From an uncultured Lachnospiraceae bacterium (GTDB lineage Bacteria; Bacillota; Clostridia; Lachnospirales; Lachnospiraceae): a DNA stretch of 18,401 bases. Where the stretch lies: positions 1-18,401 of the forward strand of contig CAJLUP010000027.1 of the NCBI GenBank assembly GCA_905209865.1, read 5' to 3'. A program made the translations under genes and the position numbers. Shown piece after piece: positions 1-7,226 of the stretch. Under the pieces are notes generated by a model that was not told where the DNA came from, did no database searches, and saw only the letters and a program-made list of their open reading frames with translations. Numbering within the stretch: the first letter of the stretch is position 1; every line of letters starts with the position of its first letter.

Positions 1-2
1 AT

Positions 3-152
3 AATGTTAATATCGTGAGCTGGCTTTTGACAGATTATGCGTTCGAACAGTCAGACGGAATCCCGGAACTGACCGATCAAGACGGCGTTTTGGCAGAATG
101 TTTTGCTCCGTGTGAAGCGTATGAAGGCGAGTGGGGGTATCTTAAAAAATGA
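3..152 (+). CDS. C-terminal fragment of an unknown protein (5' end outside window)
   Basis: An open frame enters from the left edge and reads 49 codons, beginning N-V-N-I-V-S-W and ending G-Y-L-K-K, to a TGA at 150-152. Its stop overlaps the ATG of the next gene in an ATGA arrangement, which implies translational coupling and supports it being real. The visible tail is acidic, with two cysteines and several aromatic residues, and has no membrane segment. I do not recognise the family. The coupling suggests a cytosolic protein co-expressed with the IIC-like membrane protein downstream. Confidence 0.6.
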   Translation, partial: NVNIVSWLLTDYAFEQSDGIPELTDQDGVLAECFAPCEAYEGEWGYLKK

Positions 153-1204
153 AAAAACTTTTAGATCGAATCTTTATTGACGGCTTAGGCGGAATGGCGC
201 AGGGGCTGTTTGCCACGTTGATCATCGGAACGATCATACAGCAGATCGGGCTGTTTATGGGCGGCGGTGCAGGCGATCTTATCTATCAGATAGGAAAGGT
301 TGCGGCGGGACTGACCGGAGCCGGGATCGGAGTCGGTGTGGCGCGGAAACTGGAAGCAGGACATTTAGTGATCGTTTCGTCCGCGGTCGTGGGAATGGTT
401 GGTGCGTTTGCAGGAAAACTTTTGGCAGGACAGCTGCTGATAGACGGCAATCTTGTTCTTGCAGGACCAGGAGAACCGTTAGGGGCATTTATTGCAGCAT
501 ATCTGGCGATTGAGATCGGAATTTTGATCTCAGGGAAAACGAAACTGGATATTATACTGACGCCTCTTGTATGTATCGGAACGGGATCGGCAGTTGGTTT
601 ATTTGTCGGTCCTCCGATCTCTGAATTTATGGCGTGGCTTGGTTCTTTGATTAACTGGGGAACAGAACAGCAGCCGTTTTTAATGGGGATCATCGTGTCG
701 GTCTTAATGGGAATGATTTTAACACTTCCGATCAGTTCTGCGGCGCTGGGCGTTATTTTGAATCTTTCGGGACTGGCGGCAGGCGCGGCGACGATCGGAT
801 GCTGCTGTAATATGATCGGTTTTGCAGTAGCCAGCTGGAGAGAAAATAAGTTCAGCGGATTTCTTGCGCAGGGAATCGGAACGTCGATGCTGCAAGTTCC
901 TAATATTGTAAGACACCCGCTCATTTGGCTTCCGGCTATTTTGTCAAGCGCTGTTTTAGGTCCGATCGGGACAATGGTTCTGCATATGACAAATAATGCG
1001 ACCGGTTCCGGTATGGGAACAGCAGGGCTTGTCGGACCGCTTATGACTTGGCAGGTGATGACACAAAGTGAAGCAGGAGTGATCGTACTTGGGAAGATCA
1101 TTTTGATCCAGTTTGTCCTTCCGGCAGTCGTGACACTTCTTATTTCTGAATTTATGCGGAAGAAGAAATGGATCCATCAGGGCGATATGAAGCTTGAGCT
1201 GTAA
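149..1204 (+). CDS. PTS EIIC-like membrane protein (PTS_EIIC_2 type), orphan
   Basis: A 351-residue, very hydrophobic protein with about nine or ten likely membrane segments and many Gly/Ala-rich helices. The N-terminus (KKLLDRIFIDGLGGMAQGLF, then TLIIGTIIQQIG) and the later GxCCNMIGFAVAS stretch resemble the EIIC-like family PF13303, annotated as PTS sugar transporter subunit IIC. No EIIA or EIIB domain lies in the protein or beside it, so a sugar phosphotransferase role is doubtful; members of this family often stand alone and their substrate is unknown. The start overlaps the previous stop (ATGA). A GTGGGGGT purine-rich stretch lies about 14 nt upstream. No hairpin terminator follows before the next promoter at 1232. 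A 271-codon antisense frame inside it is a compositional shadow. Confidence 0.8.
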   Translation: MKKLLDRIFIDGLGGMAQGLFATLIIGTIIQQIGLFMGGGAGDLIYQIGKVAAGLTGAGIGVGVARKLEAGHLVIVSSAVVGMVGAFAGKLLAGQLLIDGNLVLAGPGEPLGAFIAAYLAIEIGILISGKTKLDIILTPLVCIGTGSAVGLFVGPPISEFMAWLGSLINWGTEQQPFLMGIIVSVLMGMILTLPISSAALGVILNLSGLAAGAATIGCCCNMIGFAVASWRENKFSGFLAQGIGTSMLQVPNIVRHPLIWLPAILSSAVLGPIGTMVLHMTNNATGSGMGTAGLVGPLMTWQVMTQSEAGVIVLGKIILIQFVLPAVVTLLISEFMRKKKWIHQGDMKLEL

Positions 1205-1231
1205 ATGAAGTCTTAAAAATCCGTGAAATCT

Positions 1232-1260
1232 GTGACATGCCATAGGAATTATGGTAGAAT
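1232..1260 (+). promoter_or_regulatory. Sigma-A promoter of the (p)ppGpp synthetase gene
   Basis: GTGACA (1232-1237) and TAGAAT (1255-1260) are separated by 17 bp, with an extended -10 TGG at 1252-1254. The predicted start site is near 1267, leaving a leader of about 28 nt that contains GGAGG at 1281-1285. This separates the gene from the IIC-like gene upstream. Confidence 0.6.
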
Positions 1261-1294
1261 AAAAAGGTAAAATAACGAGCGGAGGCTGTCTGAA

Positions 1295-2011
1295 ATGACG
1301 AGTGAACAACAAGTGGAAGCAGCGCTGAAAAGCTATGAAGATGTTGATAGCTGGAAGACCATTATTTTTCTGTATAATGCGGCGCTGAAGGAAGTAGGAA
1401 CAAAGCTGGAGATTTTGAATGATGAATTTCAGCATGTCCATCAATACAATCCGATCGAGCACATAAAAACACGGATCAAGACACCGGAAAGCATTGTAAA
1501 AAAATTGAGAAGATACGGTCATGAAACGTCCATTGAGAATATGGTGCGTTATATCAATGACATCGCAGGAGTGCGCCTTATCTGTTCCTTTACGTCCGAT
1601 ATTTACCGCTTAGCGGAGATGATCGGCAATCAAAGTGATCTGAAAGTTCTTTCAATCAAAGATTATATTAAAAATCCAAAGGAGAGCGGCTATAAGAGTT
1701 ATCATATGCTCGTATCTGTGCCGATCTTTCTTTCCGACAGCGTAGTAGATACGAAGGTGGAGATTCAGATTCGAACGATCGCGATGGATTTTTGGGCGAG
1801 TCTGGAGCATAAAATTTATTATAAATTTGAGGGGAACGCGCCGGATTACATAAGCAGAGATTTAAAAGAATGTGCGAAAATGGTGTCAGAACTGGATGAT
1901 AAGATGCTTTCTCTGAACGAAGCGATTCAGACATGTATGATTAACAGTTCAAGAAAAGAAAATATGGAAGATGTGTTTAACAATGTGATTGGAGACAGAA
2001 GAAAACAGTAG
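1295..2011 (+). CDS. relQ: Small alarmone synthetase, RelQ/SasB-like GTP pyrophosphokinase
   Basis: A single-domain RelA/SpoT nucleotidyltransferase that transfers pyrophosphate from ATP to GDP or GTP to make (p)ppGpp in the cytosol. Visible signatures: the G-loop R60-I-K-T-P-E-S followed by KKLRRYG; DIAGVR with the catalytic Asp near residue 89; GYKSYHMLV near 132-140; and VEIQIRT with catalytic Glu near 156, followed by AMDFWASLEHKIYYKF. There is no HD hydrolase, TGS or ACT domain, so it is a small synthetase. At 238 residues it is somewhat longer than the usual 210-220. GGAGG at 1281-1285 sits 9 nt before the ATG. It has its own promoter and a strong terminator (2047-2080). A RelQ-type call is preferred over RelP because of the IPIFLSD..VDTKVEIQIRTIAMDFWASLEHK stretch (residues about 143-173). 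Confidence 0.9.
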   Translation: MTSEQQVEAALKSYEDVDSWKTIIFLYNAALKEVGTKLEILNDEFQHVHQYNPIEHIKTRIKTPESIVKKLRRYGHETSIENMVRYINDIAGVRLICSFTSDIYRLAEMIGNQSDLKVLSIKDYIKNPKESGYKSYHMLVSVPIFLSDSVVDTKVEIQIRTIAMDFWASLEHKIYYKFEGNAPDYISRDLKECAKMVSELDDKMLSLNEAIQTCMINSSRKENMEDVFNNVIGDRRKQ

Positions 2012-2046
2012 CGGAAAATCTTAAGGAATCTTAAGTTTTGAGCTTT

Positions 2047-2080
2047 AGAGGCAAAAGATATTGATGCTTTTGCCTCTTTT
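2047..2080 (+). terminator. Intrinsic terminator of the alarmone synthetase gene
   Basis: An 11-bp perfect stem (AGAGGCAAAAG 2047-2057 with CTTTTGCCTCT 2067-2077), a 9-nt loop and trailing T residues. The loop contains the -35 box of the next gene's promoter. Confidence 0.85.
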
Positions 2081-2089
2081 CGTTATACT
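2061..2089 (+). promoter_or_regulatory. Promoter of the arsR-type sensor operon, nested in the terminator
   Basis: TTGATG (2061-2066) and TATACT (2084-2089) are spaced by exactly 17 bp. The -35 lies in the loop of the preceding terminator and the spacer uses its 3' arm. The -10 is inside an 11-bp odd palindrome TATAC-T-GTATA (2084-2094), a possible part of the sensor's operator. The predicted start site is near 2096, so the leader is only about 18 nt and begins close to the GGAGGG ribosome site. Confidence 0.65.
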
Positions 2090-2113
2090 GTATATTTGGA
2101 GGGCAAGAATAAG

Positions 2114-2476
2114 ATGGAGGAGAAAATAGAAGTAGAACACTGTGATTTTATACATGTGCATGAAGAAGTAGTAAAAAAGATGAAAAGCCAGATCCCTGAG
2201 GACAGAGAATTGAACGATCTTGCAGGATTTTTCAAGGTGTTTGGCGATGTAACGCGGCTGAAGCTGCTAAGTGTGTTATTCTATTCCGAGATGTGCGTGT
2301 GTGATCTGGCAAAGACTCTGAATATGACACAGTCTGCAATCTCCCATCAGCTTCGGATTTTAAAACAGATGAAACTGGTGAAAAACAGGCGGGAAGGGAA
2401 GACGGTATTTTATTCTCTTGCAGACGGACATATAAAGACGATCATCAATCAGGGAATGGAACATATACGCGAATAA
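2114..2476 (+). CDS. ArsR/SmtB-family metal-sensing repressor
   Basis: A 120-residue winged-helix repressor that in this family dissociates from DNA when it binds metal. The recognition helix region is MTQSAISHQLRILKQMKLV. Both classical metal sites seem present: E59-M-C61-V-C63-D-L (alpha3N site, with N-terminal C10, H14 and H16 as possible extra ligands), and D104-x-H106 with H117-x-x-E120 (alpha5 site, same numbering as cyanobacterial SmtB). This points to Zn/Cd/Pb sensing rather than arsenic. The ATG at 2114 is preferred over an in-frame TTG at 2096 because GGAGGG (2098-2103) is 10 nt upstream of the ATG and overlaps the TTG. It is followed 96 nt later by a P1B-type ATPase, the usual target of such sensors. 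Confidence 0.92.
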   Translation: MEEKIEVEHCDFIHVHEEVVKKMKSQIPEDRELNDLAGFFKVFGDVTRLKLLSVLFYSEMCVCDLAKTLNMTQSAISHQLRILKQMKLVKNRREGKTVFYSLADGHIKTIINQGMEHIRE

Positions 2477-2493
2477 AGCGAAGAGAAAAAAGG

Positions 2494-2522
2494 ATGTGCG
2501 GACGGGGGGATATTTCGCACAT
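2494..2522 (+). other. Hairpin between the sensor and pump genes
   Basis: ATGTGCG (2494-2500) pairs with CGCACAT (2516-2522) around a G-rich loop. No T-run follows, so it is unlikely to be a terminator. It may be an mRNA stability or processing element that sets the sensor to pump ratio. Confidence 0.4.
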
Positions 2523-2572
2523 GGCTGTAATAAGTTATAAAGGAAAAAGTTGACGGAAAAGGAAAAAAAGGA

Positions 2573-4435
2573 ATGGCGAGAGAAACGAAGAAAAGAGAAT
2601 TTGAGATCGGTATTGGACTTGGTTTGTACTTGCTTTCACTTGTTCTGAGCGCGCAGATAAAAATGAATCCGCGTGTGGAACAGGTTTTGTTTTTGCTGCC
2701 TTATATCGTAGTATCGATCAGTATATACAGGGAACAGATAGAAAAATTTTTGAAAAAGCAGTTTTTAGACGAAAATCTGCTGATGATCATAGCGACCGCA
2801 GGGGCGTTTCTTGTAGGACGGCATAAAGAAGCTGTCGCGGCAATGCTTTTTTATCAGGTCGGAAAACTTGTAGAAGAGATCTCTTTAAATAAGACAAAGA
2901 AATCAATCGCAAAGTTTATCGATATCCGGCCGGAATATGCGAATCTGAAGGTCGGAAAAACGGAGAAGATCGTTCCTCCGCAGGAATTGGAAGTGAGACA
3001 GACGATCGTTCTGCATCCCGGGGATAAGATTCCGGTAGATGCAGTCGTGACAAGCGGAACCGGAACAGTTGATATGAAGGCGCTGACAGGAGAATCGGAT
3101 CCGGTGACTGTCCGCATTGGGGATAAGCTGTTCAGCGGGGGCATTAATCTGAACAGCGTATTGGAAGCCCGGGTTGTAAAGCTGTACAACGATTCCACTG
3201 CAGCAAAGATTATGCGGCTCGTGGAAAATGCAAATGAAAAGAAAGCGGAGAGCGTTCATTTTGCAGACAAATTTACAAAGTATTATACGCCGATCGTGAT
3301 CTTGATTGCTCTGCTGACCGTGATCCTTCCTCCTATGATGTTTGTAGAAGCAAAGGAAGAGTGGATTTACAGAGGATTGATTATTCTTGTGGCTGCGTGT
3401 CCGTGCGGATTAATGGTATCGATACCGCTTGCTTTTCTGGGCGGGATCGGTTCGGCATCAAAGCAGGGCGTTCTGATCAAGAGCGGTACGGTTTTGGAGG
3501 ATTTGATCCAGGCAGATACATATGTATTTGATAAAACGGGAACACTGACAGAAGGTGTGTTCCATGTAAAGGAGATCGTTCCTTATAAATTCGAAAAAGA
3601 GAGGCTTTTGGAGATCGCGGCTTTGGCGGAAAGCTATTCGAAGCATCCGGTTGCCCTGTCTCTTATGGAGGCGTACGGAAACGAGCCGGACAGTACGCGG
3701 ATCAAAGATATCGAGGAAGAGCCGGGATATGGAGTTCATGCTTTTGTTGACGGGATGGAAGTATATGCCGGAAACACAAGACTGATGAATCGGGAAGGAA
3801 TTTTCTATCAGCAGACAGAGGAAGAAGGAACTGCTGTTCATGTGGCGGTTGACGGAAACTATGCAGGATATATCCTGATCGCAGACAGAGTCCGCAGTGA
3901 TGCCGGAAAACTGATGCGCTGGATGAGAAAGAAGAGTCTTGCGACGGTCATGTTTACAGGTGACAGTGAACGGGCGGCAGAGCAGGTGGCAGCAGAACTG
4001 AAAATCGACAGTGTCTATTCAGAATTGCTGCCGGAAGATAAGGTACGGCTTCTGGAAGAGTTTCGCGACGATCAGATGGAAAATGAGAAATTAGTGTTTG
4101 TAGGCGATGGAATGAATGATGCTCCGGTTTTGGCGCTTGCGGACGTCGGAATTGCTATGGGAGGTTTGGGCGCAGATGCAGCACTTGAGGCGGCAGACGT
4201 GATCCTTATGGAAGATGAACCGTCGAAGATTATTAATGCCGTGCGGATTGCAAAAGGAACAATTCGTTCTGTGCGGGAAAATATGCTGTTTGCGATCGGC
4301 ATGAAAGTATTTTTGATTATACTTGCATTTTTCGGACTTGTGACAATGCAAAGCGCGATTGCGGCAGATATGGTTGTAATGATAATTAATATTTTGAATT
4401 CATTTTGGATGATGCAGTATCCTGAATGGGGGTGA
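2573..4435 (+). CDS. Heavy-metal P1B-2-type ATPase (Zn/Cd/Pb efflux)
   Basis: ATP-driven membrane pump that exports divalent soft metals. Signatures by residue: TGES 172-175 (actuator), CPC 276-278 in the metal-binding helix, phosphorylated Asp in DKTGT at 320-324, SKHP near 356-359 (nucleotide domain), TGD 462-464, and GDGMNDAP 511-518. Near the C-terminus K578 (in GMKVF) and D599 (in AADM) match the Lys/Asp pair that marks the zinc-type P1B-2 group such as ZntA and CadA, against the copper-type pumps. The protein is 620 residues because it lacks the N-terminal HMA or His-rich metal-binding domain found in many relatives. A weak AAAAGGA lies 9 nt before the ATG. It sits behind an SmtB-like sensor, consistent with metal-induced expression. 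Cd, Zn and Pb cannot be told apart from sequence. Confidence 0.93.
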   Translation: MARETKKREFEIGIGLGLYLLSLVLSAQIKMNPRVEQVLFLLPYIVVSISIYREQIEKFLKKQFLDENLLMIIATAGAFLVGRHKEAVAAMLFYQVGKLVEEISLNKTKKSIAKFIDIRPEYANLKVGKTEKIVPPQELEVRQTIVLHPGDKIPVDAVVTSGTGTVDMKALTGESDPVTVRIGDKLFSGGINLNSVLEARVVKLYNDSTAAKIMRLVENANEKKAESVHFADKFTKYYTPIVILIALLTVILPPMMFVEAKEEWIYRGLIILVAACPCGLMVSIPLAFLGGIGSASKQGVLIKSGTVLEDLIQADTYVFDKTGTLTEGVFHVKEIVPYKFEKERLLEIAALAESYSKHPVALSLMEAYGNEPDSTRIKDIEEEPGYGVHAFVDGMEVYAGNTRLMNREGIFYQQTEEEGTAVHVAVDGNYAGYILIADRVRSDAGKLMRWMRKKSLATVMFTGDSERAAEQVAAELKIDSVYSELLPEDKVRLLEEFRDDQMENEKLVFVGDGMNDAPVLALADVGIAMGGLGADAALEAADVILMEDEPSKIINAVRIAKGTIRSVRENMLFAIGMKVFLIILAFFGLVTMQSAIAADMVVMIINILNSFWMMQYPEWG

Positions 4436-4441
4436 GAAACA

Positions 4442-4999
4442 GTGGAGATTAGAAAAGGGATTGCAGCTGCGGTTTTCTGTCTTGCCTTTCCGGTAATGGT
4501 GTCCGGCTGTGCGAACAGCGCTAAGGCCGGAACGGAAGCGCTGGAAAAAGGAGATTACAAGGAAGCTCAGGCGCAATTTGAAAAAGTGACGGAAAATAAA
4601 GATGCAAAGAAAGCAGCAGAAGGTTATCGGGGACTTGGAATGACGTATTATGAGCAGGAAGAGTATGACTCAGCCCTTGACGCATTTCAAAAGGCTGTGG
4701 ACGGAGGCGCAGCGCAGACAACTCAGATTTATAATCTGATGGGGATCTGTGCCATGCAGACAGAAGATTATGAAGCGGCGCTTGAATATATTCAGACAGG
4801 ACTTGCAATGTCTGATACAGCCGATGGAGAACAAAAAGATTCTGCCGAACTGATTCGGGAGATGAAATATAATGAAGTTGTTTGTCTTGAAAATCTGGCG
4901 GATTGGGAAAGTGCGAAGGAAAAAGCGGATGAGTATTTGTCAAAATATCCTGATGATGAGGCGATGGAACGAGAAGCAGAATTTTTAAAGACACGATAG
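4442..4999 (+). CDS. TPR-repeat lipoprotein
   Basis: A 185-residue protein with a short basic start, a hydrophobic signal and a lipobox V20-S-G-C23, so it should be lipidated at C23 and anchored outside the membrane. The mature part is about three to four tetratricopeptide repeats (for example ALEKGDYKEAQAQFEKV, GLGMTYYEQEEYDSALDAFQ, then a copy starting NLMGICAMQTEDYEAALEYI), a protein-interaction scaffold. The start is GTG, 6 nt after the ATPase stop, with GGGGGTGA as ribosome site, so it is co-transcribed with the pump and probably coupled. The hflX gene follows after 37 nt. Partner and function are unknown. Confidence 0.85.
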   Translation: MEIRKGIAAAVFCLAFPVMVSGCANSAKAGTEALEKGDYKEAQAQFEKVTENKDAKKAAEGYRGLGMTYYEQEEYDSALDAFQKAVDGGAAQTTQIYNLMGICAMQTEDYEAALEYIQTGLAMSDTADGEQKDSAELIREMKYNEVVCLENLADWESAKEKADEYLSKYPDDEAMEREAEFLKTR

Positions 5000-5036
5000 C
5001 GGGACAAACCGATCAATGTAAATTCGGAGAAAGAAT

Positions 5037-6272
5037 ATGTATGAAATGGAACAGATTGACGAGAGAGTCGTTCTCGTCGGAGTCGATACAGGAGATGAAG
5101 AAGCGGCGAATCGGTCGCTTGATGAGCTTGCAGAATTGGCAAAAACTGCGAAAGCAGTCGTTGTCGGCAGATTGATCCAGCCAAGAGAGAGCGCTCATCC
5201 CGGAACATATATAGGAAAAGGAAAACTGATGGAACTCAAAGATCTTATTTGGGAGACGGATGCAACGGGAATTATCTGTGATGATGAGCTTACAAGTGCA
5301 CAGTTGGGAAATCTGGAAGAAGAACTCTCATGTAAGATCATAGACAGAACGCTGTTGATTCTTGATATTTTTGCAGCCCGGGCTGTGTCTGGAGAAGGAA
5401 AGATCCAGGTGGAACTGGCACAGCTTCGATACAGGGCATCGCGATTATCAGGGCTGGGAAGATCGCTGTCGCGTCTTGGCGGAGGAATTGGTACAAGAGG
5501 ACCCGGAGAAAAGAAGCTGGAGATGGACCGGCGCTTGATCAGGGAGCGGATCAGCAGATTAAAAAAAGAGCTGAAAGAGGTAGAGAAGCATCGGGAATTA
5601 ATCAGGACGCAGAGAAAACAGTCAGGATTGAAAGTGGCGGCTTTGGTAGGATATACATCGGCAGGGAAGAGCAGTATTGAAAATGCGCTGACAAATGCCG
5701 GAATAATGGAAGACGCTATGTTGTTCTCTACGTTGGATACAACGACTCGTTCCCTTGTTCTTGACAATACACAGGAAATTTTGGTTACAGATACAGTTGG
5801 GTTTATTAAAAAACTTCCGCATCATCTGGTAGAAGCATTTAAAAGTACTTTGGAAGAAGCAAAATATGCAGACATTATCATCCATGTAGTGGACGCGTCA
5901 AATCCGCAGATGGACGAACAGATGCATGTAGTCTATGAGACGCTGCGTCAGCTTGGCGCTTCCGATCATCCGGTGATCACGCTTTTTAATAAGCAGGATC
6001 TGGTGGAAACAACGGAACGGCAGAGAGATTTTCAGGCGGAATATTCCATTCCGACTTCGGCAAAAACAGGAGAGGGACTTGAGGAATTAAAAAAAGCTCT
6101 TCTTGAGATCGTCCGAAGAGATCAGATTTATGTAGAAAGGCTGTATGATTTTTCGGAAGCGTCAAAAATCCAGCTTATTCGAAGCCGTGGACAGCTTTTG
6201 TCCGAAAATTATGTTCCGGAAGGCATCGAAGTGAAAGCATATGTTCCGAAAGATGTGTACGGAAAATTATAA
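5037..6272 (+). CDS. hflX: GTPase HflX
   Basis: Ribosome-associated GTPase; in studied bacteria HflX splits stalled or hibernating 70S ribosomes, often under stress. Domains: N-terminal HflX domain with GRLIQPRESAHPGTYIGKGK (about residues 44-63), a glycine-rich linker GGGIGTRGPGEKKLE (148-162) and coiled coil, then the G domain with G1 GYTSAGKS (205-212), switch TTTRS (235-239), G3 DTVGF (252-256), G4 NKQD (318-321) and a SAKTGEG G5-like stretch. The length of 411 is normal. The ATG has GGAG 7 nt upstream (5026-5029). G1 reads TSAGKSSIEN rather than the common TNAGKST(L)FN, a mild variation that keeps the P-loop Lys and Ser. Confidence 0.95.
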   Translation: MYEMEQIDERVVLVGVDTGDEEAANRSLDELAELAKTAKAVVVGRLIQPRESAHPGTYIGKGKLMELKDLIWETDATGIICDDELTSAQLGNLEEELSCKIIDRTLLILDIFAARAVSGEGKIQVELAQLRYRASRLSGLGRSLSRLGGGIGTRGPGEKKLEMDRRLIRERISRLKKELKEVEKHRELIRTQRKQSGLKVAALVGYTSAGKSSIENALTNAGIMEDAMLFSTLDTTTRSLVLDNTQEILVTDTVGFIKKLPHHLVEAFKSTLEEAKYADIIIHVVDASNPQMDEQMHVVYETLRQLGASDHPVITLFNKQDLVETTERQRDFQAEYSIPTSAKTGEGLEELKKALLEIVRRDQIYVERLYDFSEASKIQLIRSRGQLLSENYVPEGIEVKAYVPKDVYGKL

Positions 6273-6289
6273 AAGTATAAAGTCAAAGC

Positions 6290-6329
6290 AAAAAGTTCGC
6301 TCTGGTTGAAAATCAGAGCGAACTTTTTT
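6290..6329. terminator. Bidirectional terminator between hflX and the SDR gene
   Basis: A stem of at least 10 bp, GTTCGCTCTG (6295-6304) with CAGAGCGAAC (6314-6323), is flanked by A-run (6290-6294) and T-run (6324-6329), so it can terminate both the plus-strand hflX and the minus-strand reductase, whose stop is at 6328. Confidence 0.88.
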
Positions 6330-7059
6330 ATAAAAAGCCTCCGTCGATCCCGATAATCTGTGCGGTGAGATAGGAAGGGCTTTCGGCGAGGGTTAAGGCT
6401 AATTTTGCCACTTCTTCACAAGTCCCAAACCGTCCGGCCGGGATCTCGTCACAAAGCATTTCCCGTTCTTCTTCGCTTAAGCGGGCGTTCATGACTGTAT
6501 CGATGACGCCGCAGGCGATAGCGTTTACTGTGATATTACTTGGGGCGAGCTCTTTGGCAAGCGCTTTTGTCAGACCGTGAAGTCCTGATTTGGAGGCAGA
6601 ATAAGCCACTTCGCAGGAAGCGCCTGCTGTGCCCCACATAGAAGAGATATTGATGATCCGGCCTGATTTTTCAGATACCATATGGGGGATTGCTTCCCGG
6701 CAGCAGTAAAAGGCAGAAGACAGATTTGTATCGATCAAATGTCTCCATTCGTTGTCAGAAAGATCGCTTAATAATCCGAAATGGGCAATTCCGGCGTTAT
6801 TGATAAGAACGTCAATCCCACCGCAGATTTCCCGGATTTTGCAGAAAATATCGCGTACAACGTCAGGGTCGCTCACATCGCCGGGAAGAGAGGTGCAGGA
6901 ACCTCCGAGAGAAAGGATCTCCTGTTTTGTTTCTGTTAGCTGTTCAACAGAGCTTTTACAGTTTATAAATACGTGGTAACCGTTCTTTGCAAAGGCAGCG
7001 GCGCAGGCGCGTCCGATTCCTCTGGAAGAACCGGTAATAAGGGCATATTTTTTCTTCAT
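6328..7059 (-). CDS. SDR-family NADP-dependent reductase (FabG/YmfI-like)
   Basis: Short-chain dehydrogenase/reductase of 243 residues with Rossmann motif TGSSRGIG (9-16), NNAG (87-90), Asn112 and the catalytic S140-Y153-K157 triad (YSASK). The active-site region, ISSMWGTAGASCEVAYSASK, differs from housekeeping FabG and, from memory, resembles the Bacillus YmfI group, which reduces the 5-aminopentanone group on elongation factor P. Annotation as generic 3-oxoacyl-ACP reductase is the alternative. The frame extends upstream to 7140, but I chose the ATG at 7059 because MKKKYALITG is the usual SDR beginning and because the -10 and -35 boxes fall at 7112-7140. It is monocistronic and divergent from the HD hydrolase gene. 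Confidence 0.88.
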   Translation of the reverse strand: MKKKYALITGSSRGIGRACAAAFAKNGYHVFINCKSSVEQLTETKQEILSLGGSCTSLPGDVSDPDVVRDIFCKIREICGGIDVLINNAGIAHFGLLSDLSDNEWRHLIDTNLSSAFYCCREAIPHMVSEKSGRIINISSMWGTAGASCEVAYSASKSGLHGLTKALAKELAPSNITVNAIACGVIDTVMNARLSEEEREMLCDEIPAGRFGTCEEVAKLALTLAESPSYLTAQIIGIDGGFL

Positions 7060-7111
7060 AAAATTCAGTCTCTTTTCAAAATAGATTGTTTTGGGTTTCT
7101 TTTTGTTGTCT

Positions 7112-7140
7112 AGTATATCAGGGAAATTCAAAGGATGCAA
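7112..7140 (-). promoter_or_regulatory. Sigma-A promoter of the SDR gene
   Basis: On the minus strand TTGCAT (7140-7135) and TATACT (7117-7112) are 17 bp apart. The predicted start site is near 7105, giving a leader of about 45 nt. It is back-to-back with the plus-strand promoter at 7149. Confidence 0.65.
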
Positions 7141-7148
7141 TTCTCTCG

Positions 7149-7177
7149 TTGTACTTACAATAGGATTGTGTTAAAAT
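7149..7177 (+). promoter_or_regulatory. Extended -10 promoter of the HD hydrolase gene
   Basis: TTGTAC (7149-7154) and TAAAAT (7172-7177), 17 bp apart, with TGT directly before the -10 (extended -10). The predicted start site is near 7184. Confidence 0.65.
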
Positions 7178-7226
7178 TTATCCGTAAATATTAAATTGTG
7201 TGAAAATAAGAGTACGGGGGTTTAGT

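Noticed and set aside
286..1101. 271-codon minus-strand frame opposite the IIC-like gene
   Set aside because: It lies entirely antisense to a gene with clear family features, has no ribosome site and is rich in Pro/Ile/Thr as expected from reverse reading of a Gly/Ile-rich membrane protein.
6960..7140. Longer SDR protein starting at 7140
   Set aside because: The extra 27 residues lie across a well-formed promoter and precede the normal family N-terminus.
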